From Cellulophaga tyrosinoxydans (lineage in GTDB: Bacteria; Bacteroidota; Bacteroidia; Flavobacteriales; Flavobacteriaceae), in contig NZ_FWXO01000001.1 in assembly GCF_900176415.1 (NCBI RefSeq), forward strand, positions 1,422,053 to 1,486,052: a stretch of DNA of 64,000 bases, written 5' to 3'. Below, one piece after another: positions 33,418-42,200 of the stretch. How positions within the stretch are numbered: the stretch's first letter is position 1; every line of letters begins with the position of its first letter. The notes below the pieces were generated by a model, which had not been told where the DNA came from, ran no database searches, and saw only the letters and a program-made list of their open reading frames with translations. Made by a program: the position numbers and the translations under genes.

Positions 33418-35583
33418 ATGAAAAAGTATACTTTTCTTTTCCTGCTGATTATCAGTTTTTCACCATTTATAAATGCACAAAAAAAGTCGGTTACCCTAGA
33501 AGAAATATGGGGCGGCGCATTTAGAACAGAAGGTCTTGATGCCATAAGGTCTTTAAAAAATGGCACGCAATACACTTTATTAAATTTTGATAGAAACACC
33601 AGAACAAGTACTGTTGATGTTTACGATTATGTGAGTTTGCAAAAAGTAAACACCCTAGTAAATTCCGCTAATCTAGAAGGGATTCCTTATTTTACTTCTT
33701 ATGAGTTTAGTGCCGATGAAAGTAAAATATTACTAGTAACAGAAAGAGAGTCTATATTTAGACGCTCTTCCGTAGGTATTTATTATATCTATGATGTTAA
33801 ATCCGGTAAAACCATAAAAATTTCAGAAAATAAGATACAAGAACCAACACTTTCACCTGATAATAGTAAAGTGGCCTATGTTTTTGAAAACAATATTTAC
33901 TTATTTGATATTGCAAAAAACACCACCACTCAAATTACCAATGATGGCGAAAAAAATAAAATTATAAATGGGGTAACAGATTGGGTATACGAAGAGGAGT
34001 TTGCTTTTGTGCGCGCATTTGATTGGAATGCCGATGGAACCAAAATTGCATTTTTAAGATTTGATGAAACCAACGTTCCGGAATTTTCTATGGATGTTTT
34101 TGGGAGTGCTTTATATCCTTCACAAGAAGTATTTAAATATCCAAAAGCAGGTGAAGCAAATGCCGTAGTTTCACTACATATGTTAGATGTGAAATCTAAT
34201 GTAATAAGTGCAGTAAACCTTAAAAATGCGTATTACATTCCACGAATAAAATGGATGAATAATGCCAATATGTTAAGTGTTCAAACCTTAAATAGGCATC
34301 AGGATAATTTAAAATTATTTGCTGTAAATGCTAAAAATAATACAGTTTCACTTTTATTAGAAGAATCGGATAAGGCCTATATAGATATCACAGATAACCT
34401 TACATTTTTAGCAGATGATAGCTTTATTTGGACAAGTGAGAGTGATGGTTATAACCATATTTATCTATATAATGAAGATGGTAAGTTGATGAACCAAATT
34501 ACGAAAGGAAATTGGGAGGTAACTAACTACTACGGTTATGATCAAAATGAAGATAGAGTATATTATCAATCTACCGAAAATGGCGCTATAAATAGAGATA
34601 TATATAGTATAAGTTCTCGTGGGAAAAATAAAAAAAGACTTACTACTAAAAACGGACAGAATGGGGCTGATTTTAGTGCTGACTTCACCTATTTTATAAA
34701 CACTTTTTCAAATGCAACTACGCCGCCAGAGTATAGTTTGCATGAATCTTTATCAGGGAAAAAAGTAAAAGAAATTTTAAATAATACAGCGTTAACTAAA
34801 AAGTTAGAAGCTTACAATATAAGTCCTAAAGAGTTTTCTACTATTGCTATAAATGGGAACGACTTAAATATGTGGATGATTAAGCCAGTCAATTTTGATG
34901 CGAGTAAAAAATATCCATTATTTATGTTTCAATACAGTGGTCCCGGGTCACAGTCGGTTTCTAACTCATGGATGGGAGCAAATGATTATTGGTATCAGTT
35001 ATTGGCTGAAGAAGGCTATATTGTGGTTTGTGTAGACGGCCGAGGTACAGGTTTTAAAGGTAGAGATTTTAAGAAAGTGACTCAGAAAGAATTGGGTAAA
35101 TATGAAGTTGAAGACCAAATAGCTGCTGCAAAATATTTGAGTAATTTGCCATATATAGACGCCTCGCGAACAGGTATTTGGGGCTGGAGTTACGGAGGTT
35201 TTATGTCTAGCAATTGCATTTTAAAAGGAAACGATACTTTCGAAATGGCTATAGCCGTTGCACCAGTTACTTCTTGGAGATTTTACGATACTATCTACAC
35301 CGAAAGATACATGCAAACACCAGAAGAAAACGCGAGTGGGTATGACGAAAATTCACCATTAACATATCCGGATTTATTAAAAGGTAAATACCTATTAATT
35401 CATGGGTCTGGCGATGATAATGTACATGTTCAAAATTCAATGCGAATGGTAGAAGCATTAGTACAGGCAAATAAGCAGTTCGATTGGGCAATTTATCCAG
35501 ATAAAAACCATGGTATTTATGGAGGTAACACAAGACTCCAATTATATACTAAATTGACCAATTTTATAAAAGAAAACTTATAA
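33418..35583 (+). CDS. S9B dipeptidyl peptidase (DPP-IV-like)
   Basis: 721 aa, signal peptide, beta-propeller DPPIV_N domain (about residues 90-440; double-Glu motif in DWVYEEEFAF near residue 190) and a C-terminal alpha/beta hydrolase. The triad is visible: S591 in WGWSYGGFMS, D666 in GSGDDNVHVQ and H698 in DKNHGIYGG. Removes N-terminal X-Pro/X-Ala dipeptides from peptides in the periplasm. A POT-family oligopeptide transporter gene follows after 27 bp, suggesting that the released dipeptides are imported. Confidence 0.93.
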   Translation: MKKYTFLFLLIISFSPFINAQKKSVTLEEIWGGAFRTEGLDAIRSLKNGTQYTLLNFDRNTRTSTVDVYDYVSLQKVNTLVNSANLEGIPYFTSYEFSADESKILLVTERESIFRRSSVGIYYIYDVKSGKTIKISENKIQEPTLSPDNSKVAYVFENNIYLFDIAKNTTTQITNDGEKNKIINGVTDWVYEEEFAFVRAFDWNADGTKIAFLRFDETNVPEFSMDVFGSALYPSQEVFKYPKAGEANAVVSLHMLDVKSNVISAVNLKNAYYIPRIKWMNNANMLSVQTLNRHQDNLKLFAVNAKNNTVSLLLEESDKAYIDITDNLTFLADDSFIWTSESDGYNHIYLYNEDGKLMNQITKGNWEVTNYYGYDQNEDRVYYQSTENGAINRDIYSISSRGKNKKRLTTKNGQNGADFSADFTYFINTFSNATTPPEYSLHESLSGKKVKEILNNTALTKKLEAYNISPKEFSTIAINGNDLNMWMIKPVNFDASKKYPLFMFQYSGPGSQSVSNSWMGANDYWYQLLAEEGYIVVCVDGRGTGFKGRDFKKVTQKELGKYEVEDQIAAAKYLSNLPYIDASRTGIWGWSYGGFMSSNCILKGNDTFEMAIAVAPVTSWRFYDTIYTERYMQTPEENASGYDENSPLTYPDLLKGKYLLIHGSGDDNVHVQNSMRMVEALVQANKQFDWAIYPDKNHGIYGGNTRLQLYTKLTNFIKENL

Positions 35584-35610
35584 TCTAACTACAACAAGTA
35601 CCAAACTATT

Positions 35611-37143
35611 ATGGAAAATACAGTAAAACCATTCGAGGAGCAAGAACTTTTCGGACACCCAAAAGGCTTATTTTATTTATTTTTTGCTGAATTGTGGGAA
35701 CGATTTAGTTTTTACGGAATGCGAGCGTTATTAACGCTCTACATGGTAAATGTAATTTTCGAAGCCCTTGCAACACGTGATTTCGCTGCTGCAGCGGTAT
35801 ATGCTTCATATGGTTCATTAGTATATGCATCAACAGTAATTGGGGGTAGAATTTCTGATAAAATATTGGGAATGCGAAAATCTATCTTTTTAGGTGGTGT
35901 TTTAATGGCAGTAGGGCATTTTGTACTTGCTATTGAGAACAATATGGCATTCTTCACAGCTTTAGCATTAATTGTTGTCGGGAATGGATTTTTTAAACCT
36001 AATATTTCAACATTCGTTGGATCGTTATATAAAGATGGAGATATCCGAAAAGATTCAGGATTTGTAATTTTCTATATGGGAATAAATATTGGAGGTTTTG
36101 TGGCTCCTTTACTTTGTGGATGGTTAGGTAAAACTTACGGTTGGCATTATGGTTTTGGACTCGCAGGAATAGGTATGTTACTTGGATTAATTGCTTTTTG
36201 GAGTGGGATTAGAAAAAATGTATTCGGGGATAAAGGTTTGCCACCATCAGAAACCGTTTTAGACAAACCAATTTTAGGTATTAAACAAGGTTTAATGATA
36301 CCTATATTATCCGTTATGGCAGTACCCGTTATTGCTTATTTATTATCCGCTTATAAATCTTTAGGTGAAAAAGGAAGCTTTTTTGAAGGGGATAATATTG
36401 TGAACTTAATTTTTTATGCAATTGCAATTGCTATAGGGGCATTTTTAATTAAAATACTAATAGAGGCTACTGTGGATGAACGTAAGAAATTAATAGTGGC
36501 CATTTTAATTACTTTTTTCATTACAATATTCTGGGGTTTTCACGAGCTTTCAGGCAGTATTATTACATTGTTTGCTGCGCGAAATGTGAATCTTAGTTGG
36601 ATTGATGCATCGCAAACGAACGCATTGAATTCCATGTATATCATAATTTTATCGATTCCAATTTCGATGCTTTTTACCTATTTAAAAAAGAAAAATTTAG
36701 ATCCAAGAACACCTTATAAATTTGGACTTGGTTTGGCATTTGCAGGGATAAGCTTTTTAATACTATCTATGAGTAGCGGAAGTGCGGACGAAAATGGGAT
36801 GGTGCCTTTTTCTTATTTATTAATTATGTACTTCTTAATTTCGGTTGGAGAATTATTTATGTCACCTGTAGGCTTATCAAAAATAACAGATTTATCGCCA
36901 AAAAGAATTGTTGCTTTTATGATGGGAATTTGGTTTTTAGCCTCGGCATTTGCTTTTCAGATCGTAGGTTTTATTGGAAAACAATTAGCTATAGAAAGTA
37001 CAGATAAAAATATTGGAGGTTTAGACACTTTAGGTGTATATACAGATGGTTTTGGGTTAATAGCAAACTATGCCTTAGGAGCTGCCGCAATAGTATTAAT
37101 TGCCTCGCCATTAATTAAAAAGCTAATGGGTAAAGTACATTAA
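35611..37143 (+). CDS. Proton-dependent di/tripeptide transporter (POT/PTR2)
   Basis: 510 aa, about 14 TM helices of MFS-like POT family. The E1xxE2 motif reads FAELWERFSFYGMRALL, and the signatures GGRISDKILGMRK and VVGNGFFKPNISTFVGSLY follow. Imports di- and tripeptides with protons. Cotranscribed with the upstream S9 dipeptidyl peptidase. Its stop overlaps the convergent comEC stop by 4 bases, and its terminator is inside comEC. Confidence 0.95.
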   Translation: MENTVKPFEEQELFGHPKGLFYLFFAELWERFSFYGMRALLTLYMVNVIFEALATRDFAAAAVYASYGSLVYASTVIGGRISDKILGMRKSIFLGGVLMAVGHFVLAIENNMAFFTALALIVVGNGFFKPNISTFVGSLYKDGDIRKDSGFVIFYMGINIGGFVAPLLCGWLGKTYGWHYGFGLAGIGMLLGLIAFWSGIRKNVFGDKGLPPSETVLDKPILGIKQGLMIPILSVMAVPVIAYLLSAYKSLGEKGSFFEGDNIVNLIFYAIAIAIGAFLIKILIEATVDERKKLIVAILITFFITIFWGFHELSGSIITLFAARNVNLSWIDASQTNALNSMYIIILSIPISMLFTYLKKKNLDPRTPYKFGLGLAFAGISFLILSMSSGSADENGMVPFSYLLIMYFLISVGELFMSPVGLSKITDLSPKRIVAFMMGIWFLASAFAFQIVGFIGKQLAIESTDKNIGGLDTLGVYTDGFGLIANYALGAAAIVLIASPLIKKLMGKVH

Positions 37144-39164
37144 TCTTTCAAGTTAAAATAGTAAGCTCCCTTTTCACCAGTATAGTGAAAAGGGAGTTTT
37201 CTTTTTTTACACGTTTCTTTCCAATAAAGAACATCACTTTTGTAATTACTACCATCGGCAAGTATAATATCTGGATGTATAGAATCTAACAAACGCTCTA
37301 AATTTATCTTTGGTGATTGAGTAAGGAGTATATACGAAATATTTGCTTCGGTAGGTGGGTGTATTGCAAAACTATCCATAACATAAAACTGCTTATGGTT
37401 TATATCATAGCTGTTTTTGAGGGCATGGTTTAGATTCGTTTTTGTAAATTCTGCAGTAGCGTATACATCCACCATTTTTTCTAGTCGGTTGGGATTGTTG
37501 CTATATAGATGTAGCGTTTCTCCATTTTGATAAAGTAATCCAGTATTCCTAGATTGATGTAATACCATAATTTCTTGCTTTCGAATGGTGTTATAATTAA
37601 TGATTAATAACCAAATCTGAAATGCAATAATACCACCAAGAAAGATGGTTACTCTTTTAAAAGTAGGTTTTGAAAGAGCTAATACAAGAAAAATGATGGT
37701 GAAATAGCTTAGTACTAACATAGTACTATCAAACGAAATAGATTTTAAAAGAAAAGATTCTTGTTGTGCAATCCACCCTATAATGTCATTCATAAATTGT
37801 ATCACATCATTATAAATTGAAGCGATAAATTTTGGTAGCATATTGAACAATGCCAAAATAATTACGATAATTCCAAACACTAATATGAAACCAAGAAAAG
37901 GAATGACTGCCAAATTAGTGATGAAGAATAGTCCTGGAAATTGATGAAAATAAAATAAGCTTAGGGGTAAAACTCCTAATTGTGCAGCAATACTAACACT
38001 TAATAATTGCCATATATACCTAATAATTTTATTCTTTGGAAACCAAAAACGTTGGAGCATGGGATAAATCCATAATATGGCAAAAACCGCTAAATAACTC
38101 ATTTGGAACCCAACATGAAATAGATAACTAGGTTTAAATAGTAAGATAAAAAACATGGATAAGGCCAAGACATTAAACTTATTAGCAGGCCTGTTTAAAC
38201 TTTCCGCATAAGCTAAAAAAGTGAACATAGTTACGGCTCTAACCACAGAGGCTGATAAACCAGCTAAAAAGGCAAACCCCCAAAGTAAGAATACAATAAG
38301 GACTAACTTAATTTTTTTTCCGTTTGTAATATTTTCAAGAGGTTGTAATAAAAACTGCAATAATAAAAGCAAGATGCCGATATGTAGCCCAGAAACCGCT
38401 AAAATATGTATGGCACCTGCGTTTTTGTAGTTGGTATAGGTTTCTTCAGAAATATCATTACGTTCTCCTAATAGTAACGCTTGAATTACGCCTAATTCAT
38501 CATCTGCAAAATTAGCCTCTCTCAAATGAGCAATAATGGTATTTCTAAAATCGGCAGCAATGCCATAAATAGTGGTATTGTGCTTTTCTAGCGTAATAAA
38601 TTCATTTGGTTTGGCATAGATTTGATGATATATACCTAGACTTTCTAGATACTTTTTGTAATCAAATTCATGTGGATTTAAAGGTGCATTAATTTCGCTA
38701 ATTTCACTATAGAGAAGTAGTTCTTGATCTATAATTACGTTTGTTTGGGTAGAATCATTTGGGATAATTAGCGCTATTTTACCTTGAGTTTTGATATTGT
38801 TTAAAGATAAAATTTCTGCATAATACCTTTGGGAAAAGTTATTAGACTTTAAAACTTCCGTAATTTTTATATGTAATTTATTTGTTCCGGTATTCGGAAA
38901 TTTGGAGTAATGATTAAAGGAATTTTTTGGATTATGTAGTGCTACCGCTAATGTCCCAATACAAATTGTAGTACAAACTGCTATAGCACCAAAAAGTGTA
39001 GCATTGGCCAATTTTTGCTTAACAAATATCCAGCCTAAGAATACTAAACAAACAAGAGTTATTACCGCAATGCTTATGAAAGGAATAGTAAAATAAAACC
39101 CAAAAAGAATTCCAAATACTAAAAAGAGCGTCAATTTTATTGGCACAAATTTTAGTAATTGCAT
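37140..39164 (-). CDS. ComEC/Rec2-type membrane protein (no MBL catalytic motif)
   Basis: 674 aa. An N-terminal DUF4131-like region and the competence domain with LAVSGLHIGILLLLLQFLL and LGERNDISEETY, about eight or more TM helices. The C-terminal soluble part (from about residue 540) lacks the HxHxDH zinc motif of the metallo-beta-lactamase domain seen in full ComEC, as in many Bacteroidota versions. Probably the DNA-uptake channel. Last gene of the surE operon; the C-terminal codons also form the POT terminator. Confidence 0.83.
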   Translation of the reverse strand: MQLLKFVPIKLTLFLVFGILFGFYFTIPFISIAVITLVCLVFLGWIFVKQKLANATLFGAIAVCTTICIGTLAVALHNPKNSFNHYSKFPNTGTNKLHIKITEVLKSNNFSQRYYAEILSLNNIKTQGKIALIIPNDSTQTNVIIDQELLLYSEISEINAPLNPHEFDYKKYLESLGIYHQIYAKPNEFITLEKHNTTIYGIAADFRNTIIAHLREANFADDELGVIQALLLGERNDISEETYTNYKNAGAIHILAVSGLHIGILLLLLQFLLQPLENITNGKKIKLVLIVFLLWGFAFLAGLSASVVRAVTMFTFLAYAESLNRPANKFNVLALSMFFILLFKPSYLFHVGFQMSYLAVFAILWIYPMLQRFWFPKNKIIRYIWQLLSVSIAAQLGVLPLSLFYFHQFPGLFFITNLAVIPFLGFILVFGIIVIILALFNMLPKFIASIYNDVIQFMNDIIGWIAQQESFLLKSISFDSTMLVLSYFTIIFLVLALSKPTFKRVTIFLGGIIAFQIWLLIINYNTIRKQEIMVLHQSRNTGLLYQNGETLHLYSNNPNRLEKMVDVYATAEFTKTNLNHALKNSYDINHKQFYVMDSFAIHPPTEANISYILLTQSPKINLERLLDSIHPDIILADGSNYKSDVLYWKETCKKRKLPFHYTGEKGAYYFNLKD
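37163..37208 (+). terminator. POT terminator embedded in comEC coding region
   Basis: Perfect 12-bp stem CTCCCTTTTCAC (37166-37177) and GTGAAAAGGGAG (37185-37196), extendable to 15 pairs with one G-U, loop CAGTATA, then TTTTCTTTTTTT in the plus direction. It lies within the last 25 codons of the opposite-strand gene. Confidence 0.85.
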
Positions 39165-39173
39165 AGGATTGGT

Positions 39174-39755
39174 TTATAGTAATACTCTAGTGGCTTTTAC
39201 GAATGCATAATTCCAATAGCCTTCTTTGAGTGAAGAAACAATTACACCTCTGGAAATTGTTGAATGAATAAATTTAATTTCGTCGCCGTCTGTAGAAACC
39301 ACAAGACCAACATGATTAATTTTTTTAGATTTTCTTCCTGTTTTAAAAAACAGTAAATCACCCTTAAGTATATCGTTTAAACGAATGTTTTTGCCTTCCT
39401 CCGCCATAATGTATGAAGCTCTAGGTAGTAAAATGTCATGGTTTGAAAAAGCGACATAGAGTAGGCCGGAACAATCCATTCCTTTTTCAGAAGTGCCACC
39501 ATATTTATAGCGTGTACCCGAAAATGCAAGTGCTGAATTAATTATATCGTCTACAATATAACTTACAGTACGTTCATTCTCAGAATTTATTTTTGGAAAT
39601 TTTGATGGGGATCTTTTTTCCGTTGGGGTATTAATATTACGCGCTTCAACAGTAATTTTACGCTCATTGTTATTGCCATAAGTGGTTTTTTTCTTTACAG
39701 CACCACAACTAACTAGTAGTAACGAAGAAATAATATATAGAAGTTTCCGATTCAT
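39174..39755 (-). CDS. NlpC/P60 peptidase lipoprotein
   Basis: About 193 aa with lipobox (SSLLLVSCGAV). The C-terminal NlpC/P60 domain has YKYGGTSEKGMDCSGLL (catalytic Cys), LKGDLLFFKTG and INHVGLVV (catalytic His). Cleaves gamma-D-glutamyl-meso-DAP bonds in peptidoglycan. The ATG at 39755 gives a clean signal peptide; the longer frame adds ten unlikely residues. Member of the surE-lpxB-comEC operon. Confidence 0.88.
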   Translation of the reverse strand: MNRKLLYIISSLLLVSCGAVKKKTTYGNNNERKITVEARNINTPTEKRSPSKFPKINSENERTVSYIVDDIINSALAFSGTRYKYGGTSEKGMDCSGLLYVAFSNHDILLPRASYIMAEEGKNIRLNDILKGDLLFFKTGRKSKKINHVGLVVSTDGDEIKFIHSTISRGVIVSSLKEGYWNYAFVKATRVLL

Positions 39756-39824
39756 TTGGAAAATAGTAATAGACTTGAAAATCAAATTTAGATAATTATT
39801 TTGAATGTTTTCAGTGACTTATTT

Positions 39825-40949
39825 TTAAATTGAAGTTTTTAACTTTTTAAAAATAAGATCTGCTGTATTTTGGCTAGCCCCTTGTCCACCTAATTTTTTC
39901 TCCAATTCGTCATAGTTTTTTAATAAAATTGCTCTTTGGTCAGGGTTGAGAATATTTCTTAATTCTGCGCTCAAATTTTTGGTATTCATTTGGTCCTGAA
40001 TTAATTCTTTTACCACTTCTTTGTCCATAATTAAATTAACTAAGGAAATGTATTTAAGTGTAATAATTTGTTTGGCAATTTGGTACGAAATCCAATTTCC
40101 CTTATAGCAAACCACTTGTGGTACTTTAAATAAAGCTGTTTCTAAAGTTGCGGTACCACTGGTGACCAATGCAGCATGTGCCACTTGCAGCAATTCATAC
40201 GTTTTATTAGAAATAAGTTTTATTTGCGATTTTTTAAGGAACGGCGAGTAGAAATCAAGATCTAAACTTGGCGCCCCAGCAATTACAAATTGGTACTCTT
40301 TAAATTCAGTGCATACAGATAGCATAACGGTAAGCATTTTTGAAACTTCTTGTTTTCTACTGCCTGGTAATAAAGCTATAATAGGCCTTTCAACATCTAA
40401 ATTGTATAATTTTTTAAACGCTAAAGCATCAATTTTTGGGGTGTTTTGAATGGCATCGATTAATGGGTGACCAACAAAGTTTACAGGAAAATTATGTTTG
40501 TTTTCATAGAATTCTTTTTCGAATGGTAAAGTCACATACATTTCATCAATACTTGACTTTATTTTATTAATTCTACCTTCTCTCGAAGCCCAAATTTGCG
40601 GAGCAATGTAATAACTCGTTTTAAAACCTTCTTGTCTAGCCCACTTAGCAATACGCAGATTAAAACCAGAATAATCTATAAAAATGAGCACATCAGGGTT
40701 AAAGTTGATGATATCTTGTTTGCAAAAAGCAATATTTTTAAAAATGGTGGGTAAATTTATAATTACCTCTAAAAAACCCATAAAAGCTAGCTCTTTATAA
40801 TGCTTTACAAGTGTGCCTCCGGCTTGTTGCATTAAATCTCCTCCCCAACACCTAATAGTAGCTTCAACATCACTCTTTTTTAGTGCTTTTATTAAATTAG
40901 AGCCATGTAGATCACCAGATGCTTCGCCTGCAATTATGTAATACTTCAT
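39825..40949 (-). CDS. lpxB: Lipid-A-disaccharide synthase
   Basis: 374-aa GT19 enzyme that joins lipid X and UDP-diacylglucosamine in lipid A synthesis. N-terminal KYYIIAGEASGDLHGSNLI, mid FLEVI and IDYSGFNLRIAK, then ALLPGSRKQEVSKM and VTSGTATLETALFKVPQVV, all characteristic of LpxB. It follows the small TM gene by 3 bp. Membrane-associated, acts on the cytoplasmic face. Confidence 0.96.
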   Translation of the reverse strand: MKYYIIAGEASGDLHGSNLIKALKKSDVEATIRCWGGDLMQQAGGTLVKHYKELAFMGFLEVIINLPTIFKNIAFCKQDIINFNPDVLIFIDYSGFNLRIAKWARQEGFKTSYYIAPQIWASREGRINKIKSSIDEMYVTLPFEKEFYENKHNFPVNFVGHPLIDAIQNTPKIDALAFKKLYNLDVERPIIALLPGSRKQEVSKMLTVMLSVCTEFKEYQFVIAGAPSLDLDFYSPFLKKSQIKLISNKTYELLQVAHAALVTSGTATLETALFKVPQVVCYKGNWISYQIAKQIITLKYISLVNLIMDKEVVKELIQDQMNTKNLSAELRNILNPDQRAILLKNYDELEKKLGGQGASQNTADLIFKKLKTSI

Positions 40950-40952
40950 TTT

Positions 40953-41234
40953 TTAAAATATCTTATAATACATAATTAGTAAAGCAGTTAATAAGGTGGC
41001 AATTAGTACACCACGCGCACGTAAATCTCGCTTAATTTTTAAAAAACCGAAGAAAGCCACTAAATTAAGAATGGCACCTAAAGCCAGTAAACTGCCAATA
41101 TGCCCTTCGGAAACGGCTGCTAAATATGTGTCTTTAATGCTTAAATCAGAAAAAATTAATATGTATAATAGTGTTCCTATGGTATTGGCAATAATTCCGA
41201 CTGTAAATCCAATTAGTATTTCTTTTTTGTTCAT
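40953..41234 (-). CDS. Small hydrophobic membrane protein
   Basis: 93 aa, about three TM helices: MNKKEILIGFTVGIIANTIG, a mid segment (AALGAILNLVAFFGF-like) and a C-terminal helix ending LIMYYKIF. The start at 41234 overlaps the surE stop as TAATG, hence translational coupling. No domain recognised; its position between surE and lpxB suggests a genuine conserved gene of the envelope operon. Confidence 0.7.
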   Translation of the reverse strand: MNKKEILIGFTVGIIANTIGTLLYILIFSDLSIKDTYLAAVSEGHIGSLLALGAILNLVAFFGFLKIKRDLRARGVLIATLLTALLIMYYKIF

Positions 41235-42010
41235 TAGTTTAAATTCCAATTATTAATTGTTTGTATAACATGGTGGGCGGTTAGATCAAATTGTGTAGGT
41301 ACAACAGACACAAAACCATTAGATAAGGCCCATTCATCAGTATCTTCTCCTTTATCTAAAAGCTCGAACTCCCCAGTAAGCCAGTAATAATCTTTGCCAG
41401 AAGGGCTCGTTCTTTTATCGAATTTTTCTTTCCAATTGGCTCTGGCTTGTCTGCAAATTTTTATGCCTTTTAACTGTTTCTTTTCTAATTTAGGAATATT
41501 TACATTCAAAACTACTCCTGTAGGTATACCGTTTGTAAGCGCTTCACGTACTATTTTTTGTATTTCGTTTTTAGCATGCGAAAAATCAGCATCCCAATTA
41601 TAATCACATAAAGAAAACCCTATGGCAGGTATGCCTTCTATTCCTGCTTCTATGGCAGCACTCATGGTGCCTGAGTAAATGACATTAATGGAAGAATTTG
41701 AACCGTGATTTATACCACTCACACATATATCTGGTTTTCTGCTTAAAAGTTCTTGTAATGCCAATTTTACACAATCTGCCGGGGTACCACTACAGCTATA
41801 TTCCTCAGTTTTTTCGTCCTCCAAATCTATCATTACTTTTTTGGAATACAAGGTATTGTCTATCGTTATAGCATGCCCCATGCCCGATTGGGGGCTATCA
41901 GGTGCAACCACAACTACATCACCTATTTCTTTCATATAACTAATTAACGCCCTGAGTCCAGGAGCAGTTATTCCATCATCATTAGTAACTAAAATCAAAG
42001 GTTTTTTCAT
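41234..42010 (-). CDS. surE: 5'/3'-nucleotidase SurE
   Basis: Metal-dependent nucleotidase/survival protein. The ATG at 42010 gives the family N-terminus MKKPLILVTNDDGITAPGL with the DD metal ligands; downstream APDSPQSGMGHAIT, YSCSGTPADCVKLAL and VSGINHGSNSSINVIYSGT are diagnostic. About 258 aa, normal length. First gene of the surE-small TM-lpxB-NlpC-comEC operon. A frame extension upstream of 42010 lacks support. Confidence 0.95.
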   Translation of the reverse strand: MKKPLILVTNDDGITAPGLRALISYMKEIGDVVVVAPDSPQSGMGHAITIDNTLYSKKVMIDLEDEKTEEYSCSGTPADCVKLALQELLSRKPDICVSGINHGSNSSINVIYSGTMSAAIEAGIEGIPAIGFSLCDYNWDADFSHAKNEIQKIVREALTNGIPTGVVLNVNIPKLEKKQLKGIKICRQARANWKEKFDKRTSPSGKDYYWLTGEFELLDKGEDTDEWALSNGFVSVVPTQFDLTAHHVIQTINNWNLN

Positions 42011-42086
42011 TGTGCATAATTTATGCCGTAAAAATACGTTTTTCATTAAGAAGTGCTGAATAAACTGTTTAACAAAAAATTTAGAT

Positions 42087-42105
42087 TGCCAGTGTTAAAC
42101 TGGCA
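42087..42105. repeat. Palindrome between surE and prc
   Basis: TGCCAGT gttaa ACTGGCA: 7-bp perfect inverted repeat, on the divergent promoter region. Immediately after is CGG and a T run, so it could act as an operator or as a weak terminator-like hairpin. A sigma-54-like TGGCACG is also contained, but the -12 GC is missing. Confidence 0.4.
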
Positions 42106-42200
42106 CGGTTTTTTCAGTATCTTAGAGAATTCAATAAGTATTGCGCGTAAAGCTTGCGGAAATTAGAGCACTACTTAAATTGATTATAAAAAAACGTTAG

